Source: Novacetimonas maltaceti
GTDB lineage: Bacteria; Pseudomonadota; Alphaproteobacteria; Acetobacterales; Acetobacteraceae
Length of the DNA: 64,000 nucleotides
Direction of reading: 5' to 3'
NCBI RefSeq assembly: GCF_002906255.1
Contig: NZ_POTC01000007.1
Span: 37,562 to 101,561 of the forward strand
A program made the position numbers and the translations under genes. The notes beneath the pieces are model-generated. The model saw only the letters and a program-made list of their open reading frames with translations. It was not told where the DNA came from and did not search any database. Position 1 is the first letter of the stretch. Each line of letters starts with the position of its first letter. This document shows positions 19,674 to 29,717 of the stretch, one piece after another.

Positions 19674-20896
19674 TGGCGACGGTCGCATTCAAGACGCTGG
19701 ATCAGCTTCAGCCCGCGGGCAAGAAGGTTCTTCTGCGCGCGGACCTGAACGTTCCGGTCAAGGGGGGGCAGATTACCGACGCCACCCGCCTGCTGCGCCT
19801 GCTGCCGACAATCCAGGAACTGGCGCAGAAGGGCGCGCGCGTCATCGTGGTCAGCCACTTCGACCGCCCCAAGGGGCAGCGCGTGCCTGAAATGTCGCTG
19901 GCCCCGATTGCCGATGCGCTGGGCGATGCGCTGGGCCGTCCCGTCACCTTTGCCGATGACTGCATCGGCCCGGTGGCGCAGAAGGCGGTGGACGCCATGC
20001 AGGATGGCGACGTGGTGGTGCTGGAAAACACCCGTTTCCATCCCGGCGAGGAAGCGAACGACCCCGACCTTGCCAAATCGCTGGCGTCGCTGGCGGATTT
20101 CTACGTCAATGACGCGTTTTCCGCCGCCCACCGCGCCCATGCCTCCACCGAGGGCGTGGCCCGCCACCTGCCGTCCTTTGCCGGGCGGTTGATGGAGACG
20201 GAACTGAACGCGCTGAACATCGCGCTGGAAAACCCTGAACGCCCGGTCGGCGCAATCATTGGCGGGGCGAAAATCTCCACCAAGCTCGACCTGATCGGCA
20301 ACCTGCTTGAAAAGGTGCAGGTGCTGATCATCGGTGGCGCGATGGCCAACACGTTCCTTGCGGCGCAGGGCGTGAAGGTCGGCCGTTCCCTGCAGGAAGG
20401 CGAGATGCACGACACCGCGCGCGCCATCCTGGCGAAGGCCAGGGAAAAGGGGTGCGAGGTGGTGCTGCCGGTCGATGCGGTGACGGCGACCGAGTTCAAG
20501 GCCAACGTGCCCACGCAGGTTGTCGCCATCGACGCCATCCCCGATGACGCGATGATCCTTGATGTCGGCCCGCAGACCGTGCGCGACCTGTGCGCGAAGA
20601 TCGCGACGCTGAAGACGCTGGTCTGGAACGGGCCGCTTGGCGCGTTCGAGATCCCGCCCTTTGACGCGGGCACGAACGCCGTGGCGCAGGAGGTCGGCCG
20701 CCTGACGCACGAAGGCAGGCTGAAAAGCATCGCAGGCGGCGGCGACACGGTCTCCGCCCTGCGCCATGCCGGTGTGACGAAGGAGATTTCCTATATCTCC
20801 ACCGCAGGCGGTGCGTTCCTTGAATGGCTGGAGGGCAAGACCCTGCCGGGCATCATGGCGCTGGAATCCGTGTTCGAGCGCGCATTGCCGATCTGA
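19673..20896 (+). CDS. pgk: phosphoglycerate kinase
   Basis: Transfers phosphate from 1,3-bisphosphoglycerate to ADP. The product is 407 aa starting at the ATG in the TAATG overlap with gap, so the genes are translationally coupled. Motifs are [13 protein letters not shown] (residues about 20-32), [54 protein letters not shown] and [13 protein letters not shown] near the C-terminus. A strong terminator lies 33 bp after the stop. Confidence 0.97.
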   Translation: MATVAFKTLDQLQPAGKKVLLRADLNVPVKGGQITDATRLLRLLPTIQELAQKGARVIVVSHFDRPKGQRVPEMSLAPIADALGDALGRPVTFADDCIGPVAQKAVDAMQDGDVVVLENTRFHPGEEANDPDLAKSLASLADFYVNDAFSAAHRAHASTEGVARHLPSFAGRLMETELNALNIALENPERPVGAIIGGAKISTKLDLIGNLLEKVQVLIIGGAMANTFLAAQGVKVGRSLQEGEMHDTARAILAKAREKGCEVVLPVDAVTATEFKANVPTQVVAIDAIPDDAMILDVGPQTVRDLCAKIATLKTLVWNGPLGAFEIPPFDAGTNAVAQEVGRLTHEGRLKSIAGGGDTVSALRHAGVTKEISYISTAGGAFLEWLEGKTLPGIMALESVFERALPI

Positions 20897-20929
20897 GCGG
20901 CCGTTTTGTTACCGTCCTGATGGGCTATG

Positions 20930-20963
20930 GGGGATCATCCTTTGCGGGATGGTCCCCTTTTTT
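20930..20963 (+). terminator. rho-independent terminator after pgk
   Basis: An 11-pair stem GGGGATCATCC / GGATGGTCCCC with one T-G wobble, loop TTTGCG, then TTTTTT. It ends the transketolase-like/gap/pgk unit. Confidence 0.9.
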
Positions 20964-20987
20964 GTAGATGGAAAATCCTTGAGGAAT

Positions 20988-21068
20988 AAAAGTTTTTGGG
21001 TGCCGCCTTTTTTCCAAAAAGGCGGCGTTCTTCGAAGCTTTTTGAAAAAAGCTTCACCAAAAACTTCT
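20988..21068 (-). repeat. palindromic intergenic repeat family 1, copy C
   Basis: Reverse orientation: the GCCGCC...GGCGGC hairpin comes first on the plus strand, then GAAGCTTTTTG / AAAAAAGCTTC, inside an outer stem AAAAGTTTTTGG / CCAAAAACTTC. It lies between pgk and the convergent ftsY, ending one base from the ftsY stop, so it would be the ftsY terminator. Confidence 0.85.
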
Positions 21069-21069
21069 T

Positions 21070-22065
21070 TCACTTTTCTTCAGGCGGGGGAGCTTCTTCC
21101 TTCTTTCCCCCCTCTTCCGCCGGGGTGTCACGGTCGATCACCTTGATGTCGTCGCCCACCAGTCCCTGCGCGAAGGCCTGCGCGGAGAACGGACGCAGAT
21201 CCTCCGCCTGTTCGCCCACCCCAACCATATGCACCGGCAGGCCGAACGCATCAGCCAGCGCCACGACAATGCCGCCACGCGCGGAACCATCCAGCTTCGT
21301 CACCACCAGTCCCGTGACATTCACCAGTTCCTTGAACACGCGCACCTGTTCCATCGCGTTCTGGCCCGTGGTGGCGTCCAGCACAAGGAAGACGGAATGG
21401 GGCGCGGTCTCGTCGAACTTGCGCATCACGCGGATGATCTTCGCCAGTTCCTCCATCAGCGCGCCCTTGTTGTGCAGGCGTCCGGCCGTATCGACCAGCA
21501 GCAGGTCGGCACCTTCCGCCTTGCCCTTCTTGAGCGCCTCGAACGCAAGGCCTGCGGCATCGGCATTGGGGGGGCCGGCGATGACCGGCGCGCCCACCCG
21601 CTCGCCCCACACCTGCAACTGCTCCACCGCGGCGGCACGGAACGTGTCGCCCGCGACCATCATGACCTTCTTGCCCTGCTCGCCATAATAACGGGCCATC
21701 TTGCCGATCGTCGTGGTCTTGCCCGTGCCGTTGACGCCCACCACCAGCACGACATGCGGCTTGTGCGCGGGATCGGGCTCGAACGGGATGGCGACGGGTT
21801 CAAGGATATTCGCAATTTCCTCCGCCAGCGCGCTGCGGACTTCCTCGTCCGTGACTTCCTTGCCGAATTTGGCGGAACGGAAGGAATCAATCACCTTCGC
21901 CGCGACATTCGGCCCAAGGTCGGCGGAAATCAGCAGGTCTTCCAGGTCCTCCAGCGCCTTGTCGTCAAGCTTGCGCCGGGTGAAGACCGCGCTCAGCCCG
22001 CCGCTGAGTTTCTGTGTGGAGCGCGACAGCCCCGCCTTGAGTCGTGAAAAGAAACCAAGAGCCAT
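21070..22065 (-). CDS. ftsY: signal recognition particle receptor FtsY
   Basis: The membrane-associated GTPase that docks SRP-ribosome complexes at the Sec translocon. It is 331 aa with a short N-terminal A region, then the four-helix N domain and the G domain. The latter carries GVNGTGKTTTIGK (P-loop, about 130-142), DTFRAAAVEQL, DTAGRLHN, VTKLDGSARGG and GVGEQAEDLRPF. The start at MALGFF is one base after the mtaB stop (TGACATG), so it is coupled to mtaB in a dapF-mtaB-ftsY unit. The C-terminus is an unusual charged tail (EEGGKKEEAPPPEEK). Confidence 0.96.
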   Translation of the reverse strand: MALGFFSRLKAGLSRSTQKLSGGLSAVFTRRKLDDKALEDLEDLLISADLGPNVAAKVIDSFRSAKFGKEVTDEEVRSALAEEIANILEPVAIPFEPDPAHKPHVVLVVGVNGTGKTTTIGKMARYYGEQGKKVMMVAGDTFRAAAVEQLQVWGERVGAPVIAGPPNADAAGLAFEALKKGKAEGADLLLVDTAGRLHNKGALMEELAKIIRVMRKFDETAPHSVFLVLDATTGQNAMEQVRVFKELVNVTGLVVTKLDGSARGGIVVALADAFGLPVHMVGVGEQAEDLRPFSAQAFAQGLVGDDIKVIDRDTPAEEGGKKEEAPPPEEK

Positions 22066-22066
22066 G

Positions 22067-23317
22067 TCAGGAAATTTCCGCCACCAGTCCGTTATCGTCA
22101 AAAGCCACGGGCCGCACCGTCTCGATCCGTCCCGCCTGCGACGGCGCAACGCCATCTGCCAGCCGCACCGGGGCGAATTCCTCGGAATGCCCGGATGTCT
22201 GCGTCTCCATCAGCACCCGCAGCGGCCGCCCGAGCAGCCCCGCGTGATAGGTACGCGCCGCCTGCGCCCCCGCCGCCCGCAGGCGGGCCGCGCGTTCGCG
22301 CCGCTGCGCCATGGGGATGGCGGGCATCCTTGCTGCCGGGGTGCCGGGGCGTTCGCTGTAGGGGAAGACATGCAGGTAGGGCAGCGCCTGCCCCGCGATG
22401 AAGTCCAGCGTCTCGTTGAACAGCGCCTCGTCCTCGGTCGGGAAACCGGCGATCACGTCCGCGCCGATCCCGATATCGGGCCGCAACCCGCGCGCCCGCG
22501 CGATGACGGCGGCGACATCCGCCGTCAGGTGACGACGCTTCATGCGCTTGAGGATCATGTCAGACCCCGCCTGCAGCGACAGGTGCAGATAGGGCATGAA
22601 ACGCGGCTCCTGCCCCAGCAGTTGCCACAGGTCGTCATCAATTTCCACCGGATCGACCGATGACAGGCGCAGCCGTTCGAGTTCGGGCACGAGTGCCAGC
22701 AGCCTGCGGCACAACTGCCCCAGCGAAGGCTGTCCCGGCAGGTCGCCCCCCCATGAAGTGATGTCCACGCCGGTCATCACCACCTCCCGATAGCCCGAGG
22801 CGACAAGCGCGCGCACCTGCTCGACCACCGCGCCGACGGGGACGGAACGCGACGGCCCGCGCCCGAAGGGAATGATGCAGAAGGTGCAGCGATGGTCGCA
22901 CCCCTGCTGCACCTCCACAAAGGCGCGGGTGCGGCCCGCAAATTCCGTCACCAGATGCGGCGCGCTTTCACGCGCGGCCATGATGTCGGACACCGCATTG
23001 CCCTGCGACAGCGCCGCCTCGCTCCAGCTTTCGGCGGACAGTTTCTCCCGGTTACCCAGCACGCGCGTCACACCGGGCAGCGCGGCCCAGCGTTCGGGGT
23101 CGATCTGCGCCGCGCATCCCGTCACGACAATGCGCGCGTCGGGCCGGTCGCGATGGGCGCGGCGTACCGCCTGGCGGGCCTGGCGTTCGGCCTCCGCCGT
23201 GACGGCACAGGTATTGACGATCACGACATTGTCCAGCCCGGCCGCATGGGTGCGCATCACCTCGCTTTCGTAGGTGTTGAGCCGGCAGCCGAATGTCAGG
23301 ATTTCAGGCTTTTTCAT
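22067..23317 (-). CDS. mtaB: tRNA t6A37 methylthiotransferase MtaB
   Basis: A radical-SAM methylthiotransferase that converts t6A37 to ms2t6A37 in tRNAs reading ANN codons. The product is 416 aa. The N-terminal UPF0004 cysteines occur in FGCRLN, NTCAVT and GCAAQID. The radical-SAM cluster is CDHRCTFC (about residue 147). Central motifs are [24 protein letters not shown] and [17 protein letters not shown], and a TRAM-like C-terminus follows. The GVDI and SSVDP forms favour MtaB over MiaB. Its ATG overlaps the dapF stop (ATGA), indicating tight coupling. Confidence 0.92.
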   Translation of the reverse strand: MKKPEILTFGCRLNTYESEVMRTHAAGLDNVVIVNTCAVTAEAERQARQAVRRAHRDRPDARIVVTGCAAQIDPERWAALPGVTRVLGNREKLSAESWSEAALSQGNAVSDIMAARESAPHLVTEFAGRTRAFVEVQQGCDHRCTFCIIPFGRGPSRSVPVGAVVEQVRALVASGYREVVMTGVDITSWGGDLPGQPSLGQLCRRLLALVPELERLRLSSVDPVEIDDDLWQLLGQEPRFMPYLHLSLQAGSDMILKRMKRRHLTADVAAVIARARGLRPDIGIGADVIAGFPTEDEALFNETLDFIAGQALPYLHVFPYSERPGTPAARMPAIPMAQRRERAARLRAAGAQAARTYHAGLLGRPLRVLMETQTSGHSEEFAPVRLADGVAPSQAGRIETVRPVAFDDNGLVAEIS

Positions 23318-24138
23318 CGGGGATAGGTATCCAGCGCAACAGAGCCTTCGAAACTCAGCGTGGCGGGACCACGCATCAGGACGTGGCCGTCGGCCTCGCG
23401 CCATGTCACCGACAGCACGCCGCCATCCATTTCCACGGCACAGGTGCGATCGACCAGTCCGCGCCGCACGCCATTGACCACGGCGGCACATGCGCCCGAC
23501 CCACAGGCCAGTGTCAGGCCCGCGCCACGTTCCCACACCCGCAGGCGCATGGCGTCGCGCGCGCGCACCTGCGCAAAGCCGATATTGGCACGTTCGGGAA
23601 ACAGCGGGTCATGTTCCATCACCGGCCCCTGCCGGCGCGGGTCGGTCGCATCATCGGCCTCAAGGAATACGGTGGCATGCGGGTTGCCCATCGACGCCGC
23701 CGCCGGGTCCCCCCACAGCGGCAGGTGCAGGGTATCGACCTCCCGCGCCAGCGGGATATCGCGCCAGCCCAGCGCGGGCGGTCCCATATCGACGCTGATC
23801 GTCCCGTCTGCGGCGATTTCGCTTTCCAGCAGCCCGGCGCGGGTCTGCAGCACCGGGGTCGCAATGCCCCGTTCACGCCCGATCAGGGCGGCGACACAGC
23901 GCGACGCATTGCCGCACGCCCCCGATTCGCTGCCATCGGCGTTGAAGAAACGCACGAACACGTCCGCGCCCTCGCGGCAGGCGGGGCGCAGCACCACGAA
24001 CTGGTCACAGCCGATCCCGCGCTGCCGGTCCGACAGGGCGGCGATGCGCGCGGGCGTCAGGTCAAGGCGGCCGGCGCGTTCGTCCATGACGACGAAATCG
24101 TTCCCAAGGCCGTGCATCTTGTAAAAGCTGGTCTTCAT
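23314..24138 (-). CDS. dapF: diaminopimelate epimerase
   Basis: Interconverts LL- and meso-diaminopimelate for lysine and peptidoglycan. The product is 274 aa. The two catalytic cysteines are in [11 protein letters not shown] (about residue 76) and LACGSGACA (about 214). The N-terminus [20 protein letters not shown] is canonical. It heads the dapF-mtaB-ftsY cluster, a common order in alphaproteobacteria. The 78 bp upstream up to the glyoxalase gene show no clear promoter apart from a TATATA at 24149-24154. Confidence 0.96.
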   Translation of the reverse strand: MKTSFYKMHGLGNDFVVMDERAGRLDLTPARIAALSDRQRGIGCDQFVVLRPACREGADVFVRFFNADGSESGACGNASRCVAALIGRERGIATPVLQTRAGLLESEIAADGTISVDMGPPALGWRDIPLAREVDTLHLPLWGDPAAASMGNPHATVFLEADDATDPRRQGPVMEHDPLFPERANIGFAQVRARDAMRLRVWERGAGLTLACGSGACAAVVNGVRRGLVDRTCAVEMDGGVLSVTWREADGHVLMRGPATLSFEGSVALDTYPR

Positions 24139-24216
24139 CCGAACCCTATATACGCCAACATCATGTCCGCCGCGACCATGCGCGCCACCGGCGGGGAGTC
24201 GCCCGCCGACGCGTTT

Positions 24217-24618
24217 TTACAGGAAACGCCCCGGCGCGCCACGCTGCAGGACCTCGATACGGTAACCATCGGGGTCGGTGATGAAGAAATACCGCCCCAC
24301 GAACCGCTCCCCGCACGACATGTCCCTGACCGGTTGCGGCGACAGGCCCGCGGCGGACAGGCGCGCATGTTCGGCATCCACGTCCGCGACCGAGACGGCA
24401 AGGTGGCCATAGCCATCGCCAAGGTCATACGGGCGGTCGCGGTCATGGTTGAATGTCAGTTCGAGTTCGAACGTCTGCTCCGCGTTCGCAAGGTAGATCA
24501 GCGTGAACGTATCAAACACGAACCTGTCCACCGGCCTGAGGCCGAAGGCGAGGTCATAGAACGCCATGGCGGCGTCCGCGTCCCGTACACGGATCATGGA
24601 ATGGATCATTCTGGCCAT
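24217..24618 (-). CDS. gloA: lactoylglutathione lyase (glyoxalase I)
   Basis: Isomerises the methylglyoxal-glutathione hemithioacetal to S-lactoylglutathione. It is 133 aa with the four expected metal ligands: His in MIHSMIRV (residue 6), Glu in TFELELTFNHD, His in YGHLAVSV and Glu in GYRIEVLQ. This is the short nickel-type enzyme. The start was chosen at MARMIH, with AAGGGAG about ten bases upstream; an ATG at 24663 would add 15 residues. Transcribed toward dapF, 78 bp away, and divergent from the methyltransferase gene. Confidence 0.93.
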   Translation of the reverse strand: MARMIHSMIRVRDADAAMAFYDLAFGLRPVDRFVFDTFTLIYLANAEQTFELELTFNHDRDRPYDLGDGYGHLAVSVADVDAEHARLSAAGLSPQPVRDMSCGERFVGRYFFITDPDGYRIEVLQRGAPGRFL

Positions 24619-24761
24619 GTCTGCGCTTTCTCCCTTGCTGCAATCTGTCGTAAATGGCGGCAACTGACGGCATTCTCAACATGCCGTGGCGTTTTTTCGC
24701 GCACGGCGAAACGTGCAGGCGACCGGCCGTTTCGTCCCACCCCGTCGCATCTGGCATATTC

Positions 24762-25409
24762 ATGAACGACCTGCACGGCTTCCACCCCGGCGCCTTCCTC
24801 AGCGCATCGCACGAATCCGACACCGCCTTCTGGTCCGCCCGTCCCTCCGGCCCGATGCTGGATTCCGGGGCCTGCACGGCGGTCACGGCGCTGTATCGCA
24901 CCATGCTGCCCGAAGGCGGGCGCATCCTTGACCTGATGGCCGGCAACGACAGCCACCTGCCGGACAACATCCCCTTTGACGCCGTGATCGGCATCGGGGT
25001 GGATGCCCCGGCGCTGGAGGCCAACGACCGCCTGACGCAACGCATCGTGCAGGACCTCAACGATGCGCCCGAACTGCCGCTGGCCGATGAATCGCTTGAT
25101 GCCGTGTGCCTGTGCGACGTGGTACCCTACCTGCGTCACCCCGTCGCGCTGTTTCGCGAAATCGCCCGTGTCCTGCAACCCGGCGGGCTGGTTCTTGTTA
25201 CATACGGAAACAGTTTTGTCCCACAAAAAGCCGTGGCATTGTGGCAGGCACTCGAAAGTGACGAGCGCCAGCGCCTTGTGCGTATCCTGATGCAGCGCGC
25301 GGGCTTCGCCCATACCGATACCGGCAGCGTGACACCGCCCCCCAACGATGCCGTGTGGCATGACACGGTCTATGGCGTCACCGCGCGGCGCGATGGCAGC
25401 GTGGCATGA
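24762..25409 (+). CDS. class I SAM-dependent methyltransferase, substrate unknown
   Basis: This 215 aa protein has a type-11-like methyltransferase layout. Motif I is divergent (RILDLMAGNDSHLP in place of a DxGxGxG loop), then VDAPALEAN, LPLADESLDAVCLCDVVPYL and REIARVLQPGGLVLVTYGNSF. The start chosen is MNDLHGFHPGAF at 24762; an ATG at 24654 would add an unrelated leader. It is divergent from gloA and stands alone. The substrate cannot be predicted. The weak SAM loop makes binding likely but not certain. Confidence 0.75.
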   Translation: MNDLHGFHPGAFLSASHESDTAFWSARPSGPMLDSGACTAVTALYRTMLPEGGRILDLMAGNDSHLPDNIPFDAVIGIGVDAPALEANDRLTQRIVQDLNDAPELPLADESLDAVCLCDVVPYLRHPVALFREIARVLQPGGLVLVTYGNSFVPQKAVALWQALESDERQRLVRILMQRAGFAHTDTGSVTPPPNDAVWHDTVYGVTARRDGSVA

Positions 25410-25550
25410 AAAACACGCCTCCTGCCGCGCATCGGATATTACAGAAGGTAAAAATATCCTTCTTAAAAGAAATTATCATTTACGCCGAAGCCGGGAAATG
25501 TTTTGACACACAGTAGTCTTGACCCGTAGTCCGAGGCCCACTGGTAATAT

Positions 25551-27407
25551 ATGCCGAATCTTTCCTCCCGTCGTGCTGGCTGGCTCAGCCTGTCGGCCGC
25601 CCTGCTGCTGTGCTCTTTCATGGTGCCTGCCTCGGCAGGCTGGGCCGAAGACGATCCGGAATCGCTCGACATCATGGAGCGACAGATGGAACGCCTGCAA
25701 CAGCAGCAGATGGAACTGCAGCGCAGCCTGCAGGCAATGCGCCAGCAGATCGCGCAGCACCGCGCCCATGCCGGCACGGGCACGGGGGGACATTCCCTGC
25801 AGGTTTCAGGCAGCGCGGGCCATGTGCGCGGCGGCTGGACCCCGCAGGAAGGACACCTTGCAACCACGGGCGAACGCACGCCGCCGGGCATGGCGGCGCC
25901 GCATATCGGGGGACATTCGGACAACCCGAACGGATCGTTCCTCGACACGCCGACTTTTGAATCCGTCGTCGCCCACCGCGACGAGGACCTGATCTCGCAC
26001 ATGGCGAACAACAATGTCGGCCCGCACACGCGCGAAACCGTCGGCGAGCAGTCCACCGGCGCGCTGGGCAGCAAGGTGTTCCATGCCGGGTCGGTGTCGA
26101 TCATCCTTGGCGGGTTCTTCGACGCCGCCGCGGTGGAGGAAAACCGCCATGTCGCCTCGGGCATCTTCAATTCGTGGGCGAACATCCCCTTCCGCAACAG
26201 TTCGAACTTCCACACCGACAACTTTACCGGGGACGCGCGCTATACCCGCTTCTCCCTGATGGCGCGCGCGCCGCTGGGCACGCACATGACGGTGGCGGGA
26301 TTTGTCGAAAGCGATTTCGGCGCGAGCGCGGAAACCACCAACCCGTATGAAAGCAACTCCTACGTCCCGCGCCTGCGCCAGGCGTACCTGACGCTCGATG
26401 ATTCCAAGACCAACTGGCATTTCCTGATCGGTCAGGCCTGGACGATGCTCACCCCCGACCGCGTCGGCATCATCCCCCGGCAGGAGAGCCTGCCGGAAAC
26501 CATCGAATCCTCCATCCTCGCGGGGCAGACATGGGCACGGCAGTGGCAGGTGCGCCTGGTCAAGGACTTCCTCGAACATCGCCTGTGGGCGGGCGTGTCG
26601 ATCGAAAACCCGGCGACGATCTATGACACCACCGGCTTTTCCTCTGCTGGCGACAATGGCGAATACGCCCTGCCCGGCAGCGGCAACTATGCCAAGCTGG
26701 GATCGAACGGCGTGGGTCTGACGGGATCGACCACGAACTATTCGAACGAGATCGCGCCCGACATCATCGCAAAGGTCGCGGGCGACCCGTCATGGGGCCA
26801 TTACGAAATGGAGGGGATCGTCCATTTCCCGCATGACCGCTCGGTCATCGGGGGCGAGGGCGTGAACCATACCGCCATCGCCTGGGGCGGCGGCGGGTCC
26901 ATGATCGTGCCGATCCTCCCGCACCATCTCGAAGTGCGCCTTGCCGGACTGGCGGGCAAGGGGATCGGGCGCTATGGCTCGGTCCTGCTGCCTGACGCCA
27001 CGCTGAAGGAAAATGGCGCGCCCGACCTGCTGAGCAGCGCGCAGGCCACGGCGGGCATCATCGCCCATCCCAACCGCCTGTTCGATGTCTATGGCTATTT
27101 CGGGATGCAGCGTTCGGGGCGTGGGTATTTCGATTCCGATGGCACGGCCTATGGCTATGGCAACCCGATGTCCGATAACAGCGGATGCTGGACCGAAGGG
27201 TCGTCGGCATGCACGGCAAGCATCAAATCGGTGGAGGAATTCACGATCGGTGCATGGTACCGCTTCATCAAGGGCAAGTACGGCACGGTACAGGCCGGGA
27301 CCCAGCTTGCCTACTCGCGCGTGCATGCGTGGGGCGGCACCGGCGGCGCTCCCAGCACGAGCATGAGCGAGATCTTCTTCGACTTCCGCTACCTGCCGTT
27401 CCAGTAA
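25551..27407 (+). CDS. DcaP-like outer-membrane porin
   Basis: This 618 aa exported protein has a signal peptide (WLSLSAALLLCSFMVPASAGWAE, cut near residue 31). A glutamine-rich coiled coil follows (MERQMERLQQQQMELQRS, about 41-65), then a glycine-rich linker. Last comes a large barrel domain with alternating aromatic strands and the closing FFDFRYLPFQ, whose terminal aromatic-Gln resembles outer-membrane insertion signals. The coiled coil plus barrel is the layout of DcaP/phosphate-selective-type trimeric porins. The substrate is unknown. The upstream 140 bp are AT-rich with a possible promoter, and a small exported protein gene follows in the same direction. Confidence 0.8.
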   Translation: MPNLSSRRAGWLSLSAALLLCSFMVPASAGWAEDDPESLDIMERQMERLQQQQMELQRSLQAMRQQIAQHRAHAGTGTGGHSLQVSGSAGHVRGGWTPQEGHLATTGERTPPGMAAPHIGGHSDNPNGSFLDTPTFESVVAHRDEDLISHMANNNVGPHTRETVGEQSTGALGSKVFHAGSVSIILGGFFDAAAVEENRHVASGIFNSWANIPFRNSSNFHTDNFTGDARYTRFSLMARAPLGTHMTVAGFVESDFGASAETTNPYESNSYVPRLRQAYLTLDDSKTNWHFLIGQAWTMLTPDRVGIIPRQESLPETIESSILAGQTWARQWQVRLVKDFLEHRLWAGVSIENPATIYDTTGFSSAGDNGEYALPGSGNYAKLGSNGVGLTGSTTNYSNEIAPDIIAKVAGDPSWGHYEMEGIVHFPHDRSVIGGEGVNHTAIAWGGGGSMIVPILPHHLEVRLAGLAGKGIGRYGSVLLPDATLKENGAPDLLSSAQATAGIIAHPNRLFDVYGYFGMQRSGRGYFDSDGTAYGYGNPMSDNSGCWTEGSSACTASIKSVEEFTIGAWYRFIKGKYGTVQAGTQLAYSRVHAWGGTGGAPSTSMSEIFFDFRYLPFQ

Positions 27408-27513
27408 CCCCCGCCCGCGCCACAACAGCCATGACACCAGCGCCTTGCGCCAGCGGGAAAAAAGGGGGATGTTGCCCCCACCTGTCTGGACGAGGCGAAA
27501 GGGTGCGACGCAG

Positions 27514-27885
27514 ATGCCGGTAAAGCAGCGATACTGGAAAATTGCCGGGTGCGTGGCCGTCGGGCTCCTGCCGGTCCTCCTGTCCTCCATCCCCGCCATG
27601 GCGCAGGAGGAAGAGGACGACGCGGAATTCAAGCGCCACCAGTCCATGCACCAACTGTCACGCCATCCGCCGCTGCCGCGCCTGCACATGGATTACAGCC
27701 AGTACCGCTTCATCCCCCCCGGCGACAAGGTGAAGGAACAGCCCGACGTGAACCGGCTGCTGTTCTGGACCCAGAACGGCACGCCCGATGGCTATGCCGA
27801 ACGCCATGGCGGGGCCATCGTCTATTATGACAGCACGGGCAAGGCCATCCGCGTCGACAATGTCCCGATCTCCCCCAGCCGCTGA
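27514..27885 (+). CDS. small exported protein, unknown function
   Basis: A 123 aa protein from MPVKQRYW with a signal peptide (IAGCVAVGLLPVLLSSIPAMAQ) and an acidic N-terminus of the mature form (EEEDDAEF). It also contains RHPPLPRLHMDYSQYRFIPPG, and the C-terminal YYDSTGKAIRVDNVP is likely a short beta-hairpin. No family was recognised. It follows the porin gene in the same direction by about 100 bp, so it may be expressed with it and could be a partner. An ATG at 27469 is in frame with a weaker signal peptide. Confidence 0.65.
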   Translation: MPVKQRYWKIAGCVAVGLLPVLLSSIPAMAQEEEDDAEFKRHQSMHQLSRHPPLPRLHMDYSQYRFIPPGDKVKEQPDVNRLLFWTQNGTPDGYAERHGGAIVYYDSTGKAIRVDNVPISPSR

Positions 27886-27958
27886 ACCCGCGTTGCGCGG
27901 CACCGGAAACCCGACAGGACGTTAAAGGCCGCCTCCCGGAGCATTCAGTGCCCGGCCC

Positions 27959-28708
27959 TCATTCCCCTTCGCACGGGCCGCGCGCATACAGCCGCGTGAT
28001 CCCGTCGGCATCCAGCACCTGCATTGCAGGGCCATCGCGCATCACCCGCCCATGGCGCAGCAGCACGGCATGGTCGTACGCAACTGCGGCGCGCAACGGG
28101 TCGTGCGTTGTCGCGACCACGGCATACCCGTTATCGGCCAGTTCACGCAGCAGCGCATACAATCGCTGCTGCTGCCCGTAATCAAGGCCGGTTTCCGGCT
28201 CGTCCAGGACCAGTATCCGCCCGCCCTGCGCCAGGGCACGCGCGATCAGGACGGCCTGGCGCTCCCCGCCGGACAGGTCGGTATAGGCGCGCGCGGCAAG
28301 GTGGGAAATCGACAGCCGCGCCAGCGCCCCATCCACGATGGCGGCCTCCGCCGGGTCAGGTGCGCGGGCAAACGGTGTATAGGACACCCGCCCCAGCGCC
28401 ACCACGTCGCGCACGGCATAGGGAAACAGCGACACGTGCCCCTGCGGGACATAGGCGATGCGGTGCGCGACCTCCCTGCGCCGCCATTGCGACAGGTCCC
28501 GCCCATCAAGCAGCACCTGCCCCGCATCGGGCCGCAGCAGGCCCAGCAGCACGCGCAGCAACGTGCTTTTCCCCGCCCCGTTCGGCCCCAGCAGCCCGGT
28601 CATCCGTCCCGCCACCACCGACAGCGATACGTCATCCAGCACGCACCGCCCATTGCGACGCAACCCGACACCGCGGACCTCCAGCACCGGATCGCTCACA
28701 ACCGCCAT
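27959..28708 (-). CDS. FecE/BtuD-type ABC transporter ATPase
   Basis: The nucleotide-binding subunit of an iron-siderophore, heme or vitamin B12 type importer, 249 aa. Walker A GPNGAGKSTLLR is at about residues 40-51, the Q-loop in YVPQGH, the signature LSGGERQAVLIARAL near 143, Walker B ILVLDEPETGLD, and the H-loop THDPLRAA. It overlaps the permease gene by 13 bp, so the two are coupled. It is the last gene of a binding protein-permease-ATPase operon. Which ligand is moved cannot be told from sequence alone. Confidence 0.92.
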   Translation of the reverse strand: MAVVSDPVLEVRGVGLRRNGRCVLDDVSLSVVAGRMTGLLGPNGAGKSTLLRVLLGLLRPDAGQVLLDGRDLSQWRRREVAHRIAYVPQGHVSLFPYAVRDVVALGRVSYTPFARAPDPAEAAIVDGALARLSISHLAARAYTDLSGGERQAVLIARALAQGGRILVLDEPETGLDYGQQQRLYALLRELADNGYAVVATTHDPLRAAVAYDHAVLLRHGRVMRDGPAMQVLDADGITRLYARGPCEGE

Positions 28709-29706
28709 CCCCGCTTCAACAGGCGCAGTACCGACAGGAACACCACAACGCCAAGCAGGTCCGTCAGCAGGCCGACGGGGATTTCCTCCACCGACAGGCA
28801 GCGCGCAAGGTCATCGCAGACCAGCAGGAAGATCGCGCCCAGCCCCGCGCTCAGCGGGATGACGCGCGCATTGCATGGCCCCGCCAGCAGGCGCGCCACA
28901 TGCGGGATGATCAGCCCGACCCAGCCGATCATGCCGACGGCGGACACCGTCAGCGCCGAAAGCCCGGTGGCGATGCCGATCGTGCCATAACGCAGCGCCG
29001 AGACCGGCACGCCAAGGGTCCGGGCCTCGTCATCGCCCATCGCCAGCGCATCGAGCATGCGCCCGCACGCCGACAGCACCACGATACCCAGCAGCACGGG
29101 GACCACCATGACCTCAAGCCGCAGCACATCGACCTGCGTCAGGCTGCCCAGCAGCCAGAACACGATGTCGGGCAACTGTTGCTGCGGGTCGGCGACATAT
29201 TTCAGCATGGACATCAGCGCGGTGAACAGCGCCGAACTGATCAGTCCACCAAACACCAGCATCAGGACGGAGGTCGCATCGAACATCCGCGCCACCCCCA
29301 CACCGAACGAGACGGCCAGAATGCCACCCGCGAATGACAGCGCCTGCACCCCCGTCGTGCCCATGCCGCCGACAATCCCAAGCGCCGCGCCAAACCCCGC
29401 CCCCGCCAGCACGCCGAGCAGGCCAGGAGAAACCAGCGGGTTGCGGAATACCGCCTGGTATGTGGCCCCCGATACCGACAGGGCCGCCCCCACGCACACC
29501 GCCGCCCCGATCCGCGGCAGCCGCGCGCCCGTCAGGATCGCGTGCACCATGTCATACTGCGCGGCAGGCAGCGCATGGCCGCCCATGGCCGTCACGATGA
29601 AGCGCACGATCACGCCCGGCGCAATGGCATAACGTCCAAGGCAGGCAGACACCAGGACACACAGCACAAGTCCGCCGGACACCAGCACCCCGGCATGCCG
29701 CCCCAT
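28696..29706 (-). CDS. FecCD/BtuC-type ABC transporter permease
   Basis: An inner-membrane permease of 336 aa with about ten hydrophobic helices. Family motifs include RLPRIGAAVCVGAALSVSGATYQAVFRNPLVSPGLLG with the usual NPL-P-LG signature, ALAMGDDEARTLGV (the ATPase-coupling loop) and GMIGWVGLIIPHVARLL. The start chosen is the ATG of MGRHAGVL; upstream sequence in frame is not family-like. It lies 11 bp from the binding-protein stop in the same operon. Confidence 0.92.
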   Translation of the reverse strand: MGRHAGVLVSGGLVLCVLVSACLGRYAIAPGVIVRFIVTAMGGHALPAAQYDMVHAILTGARLPRIGAAVCVGAALSVSGATYQAVFRNPLVSPGLLGVLAGAGFGAALGIVGGMGTTGVQALSFAGGILAVSFGVGVARMFDATSVLMLVFGGLISSALFTALMSMLKYVADPQQQLPDIVFWLLGSLTQVDVLRLEVMVVPVLLGIVVLSACGRMLDALAMGDDEARTLGVPVSALRYGTIGIATGLSALTVSAVGMIGWVGLIIPHVARLLAGPCNARVIPLSAGLGAIFLLVCDDLARCLSVEEIPVGLLTDLLGVVVFLSVLRLLKRGWRL

Positions 29707-29717
29707 TGCACGCAGGG

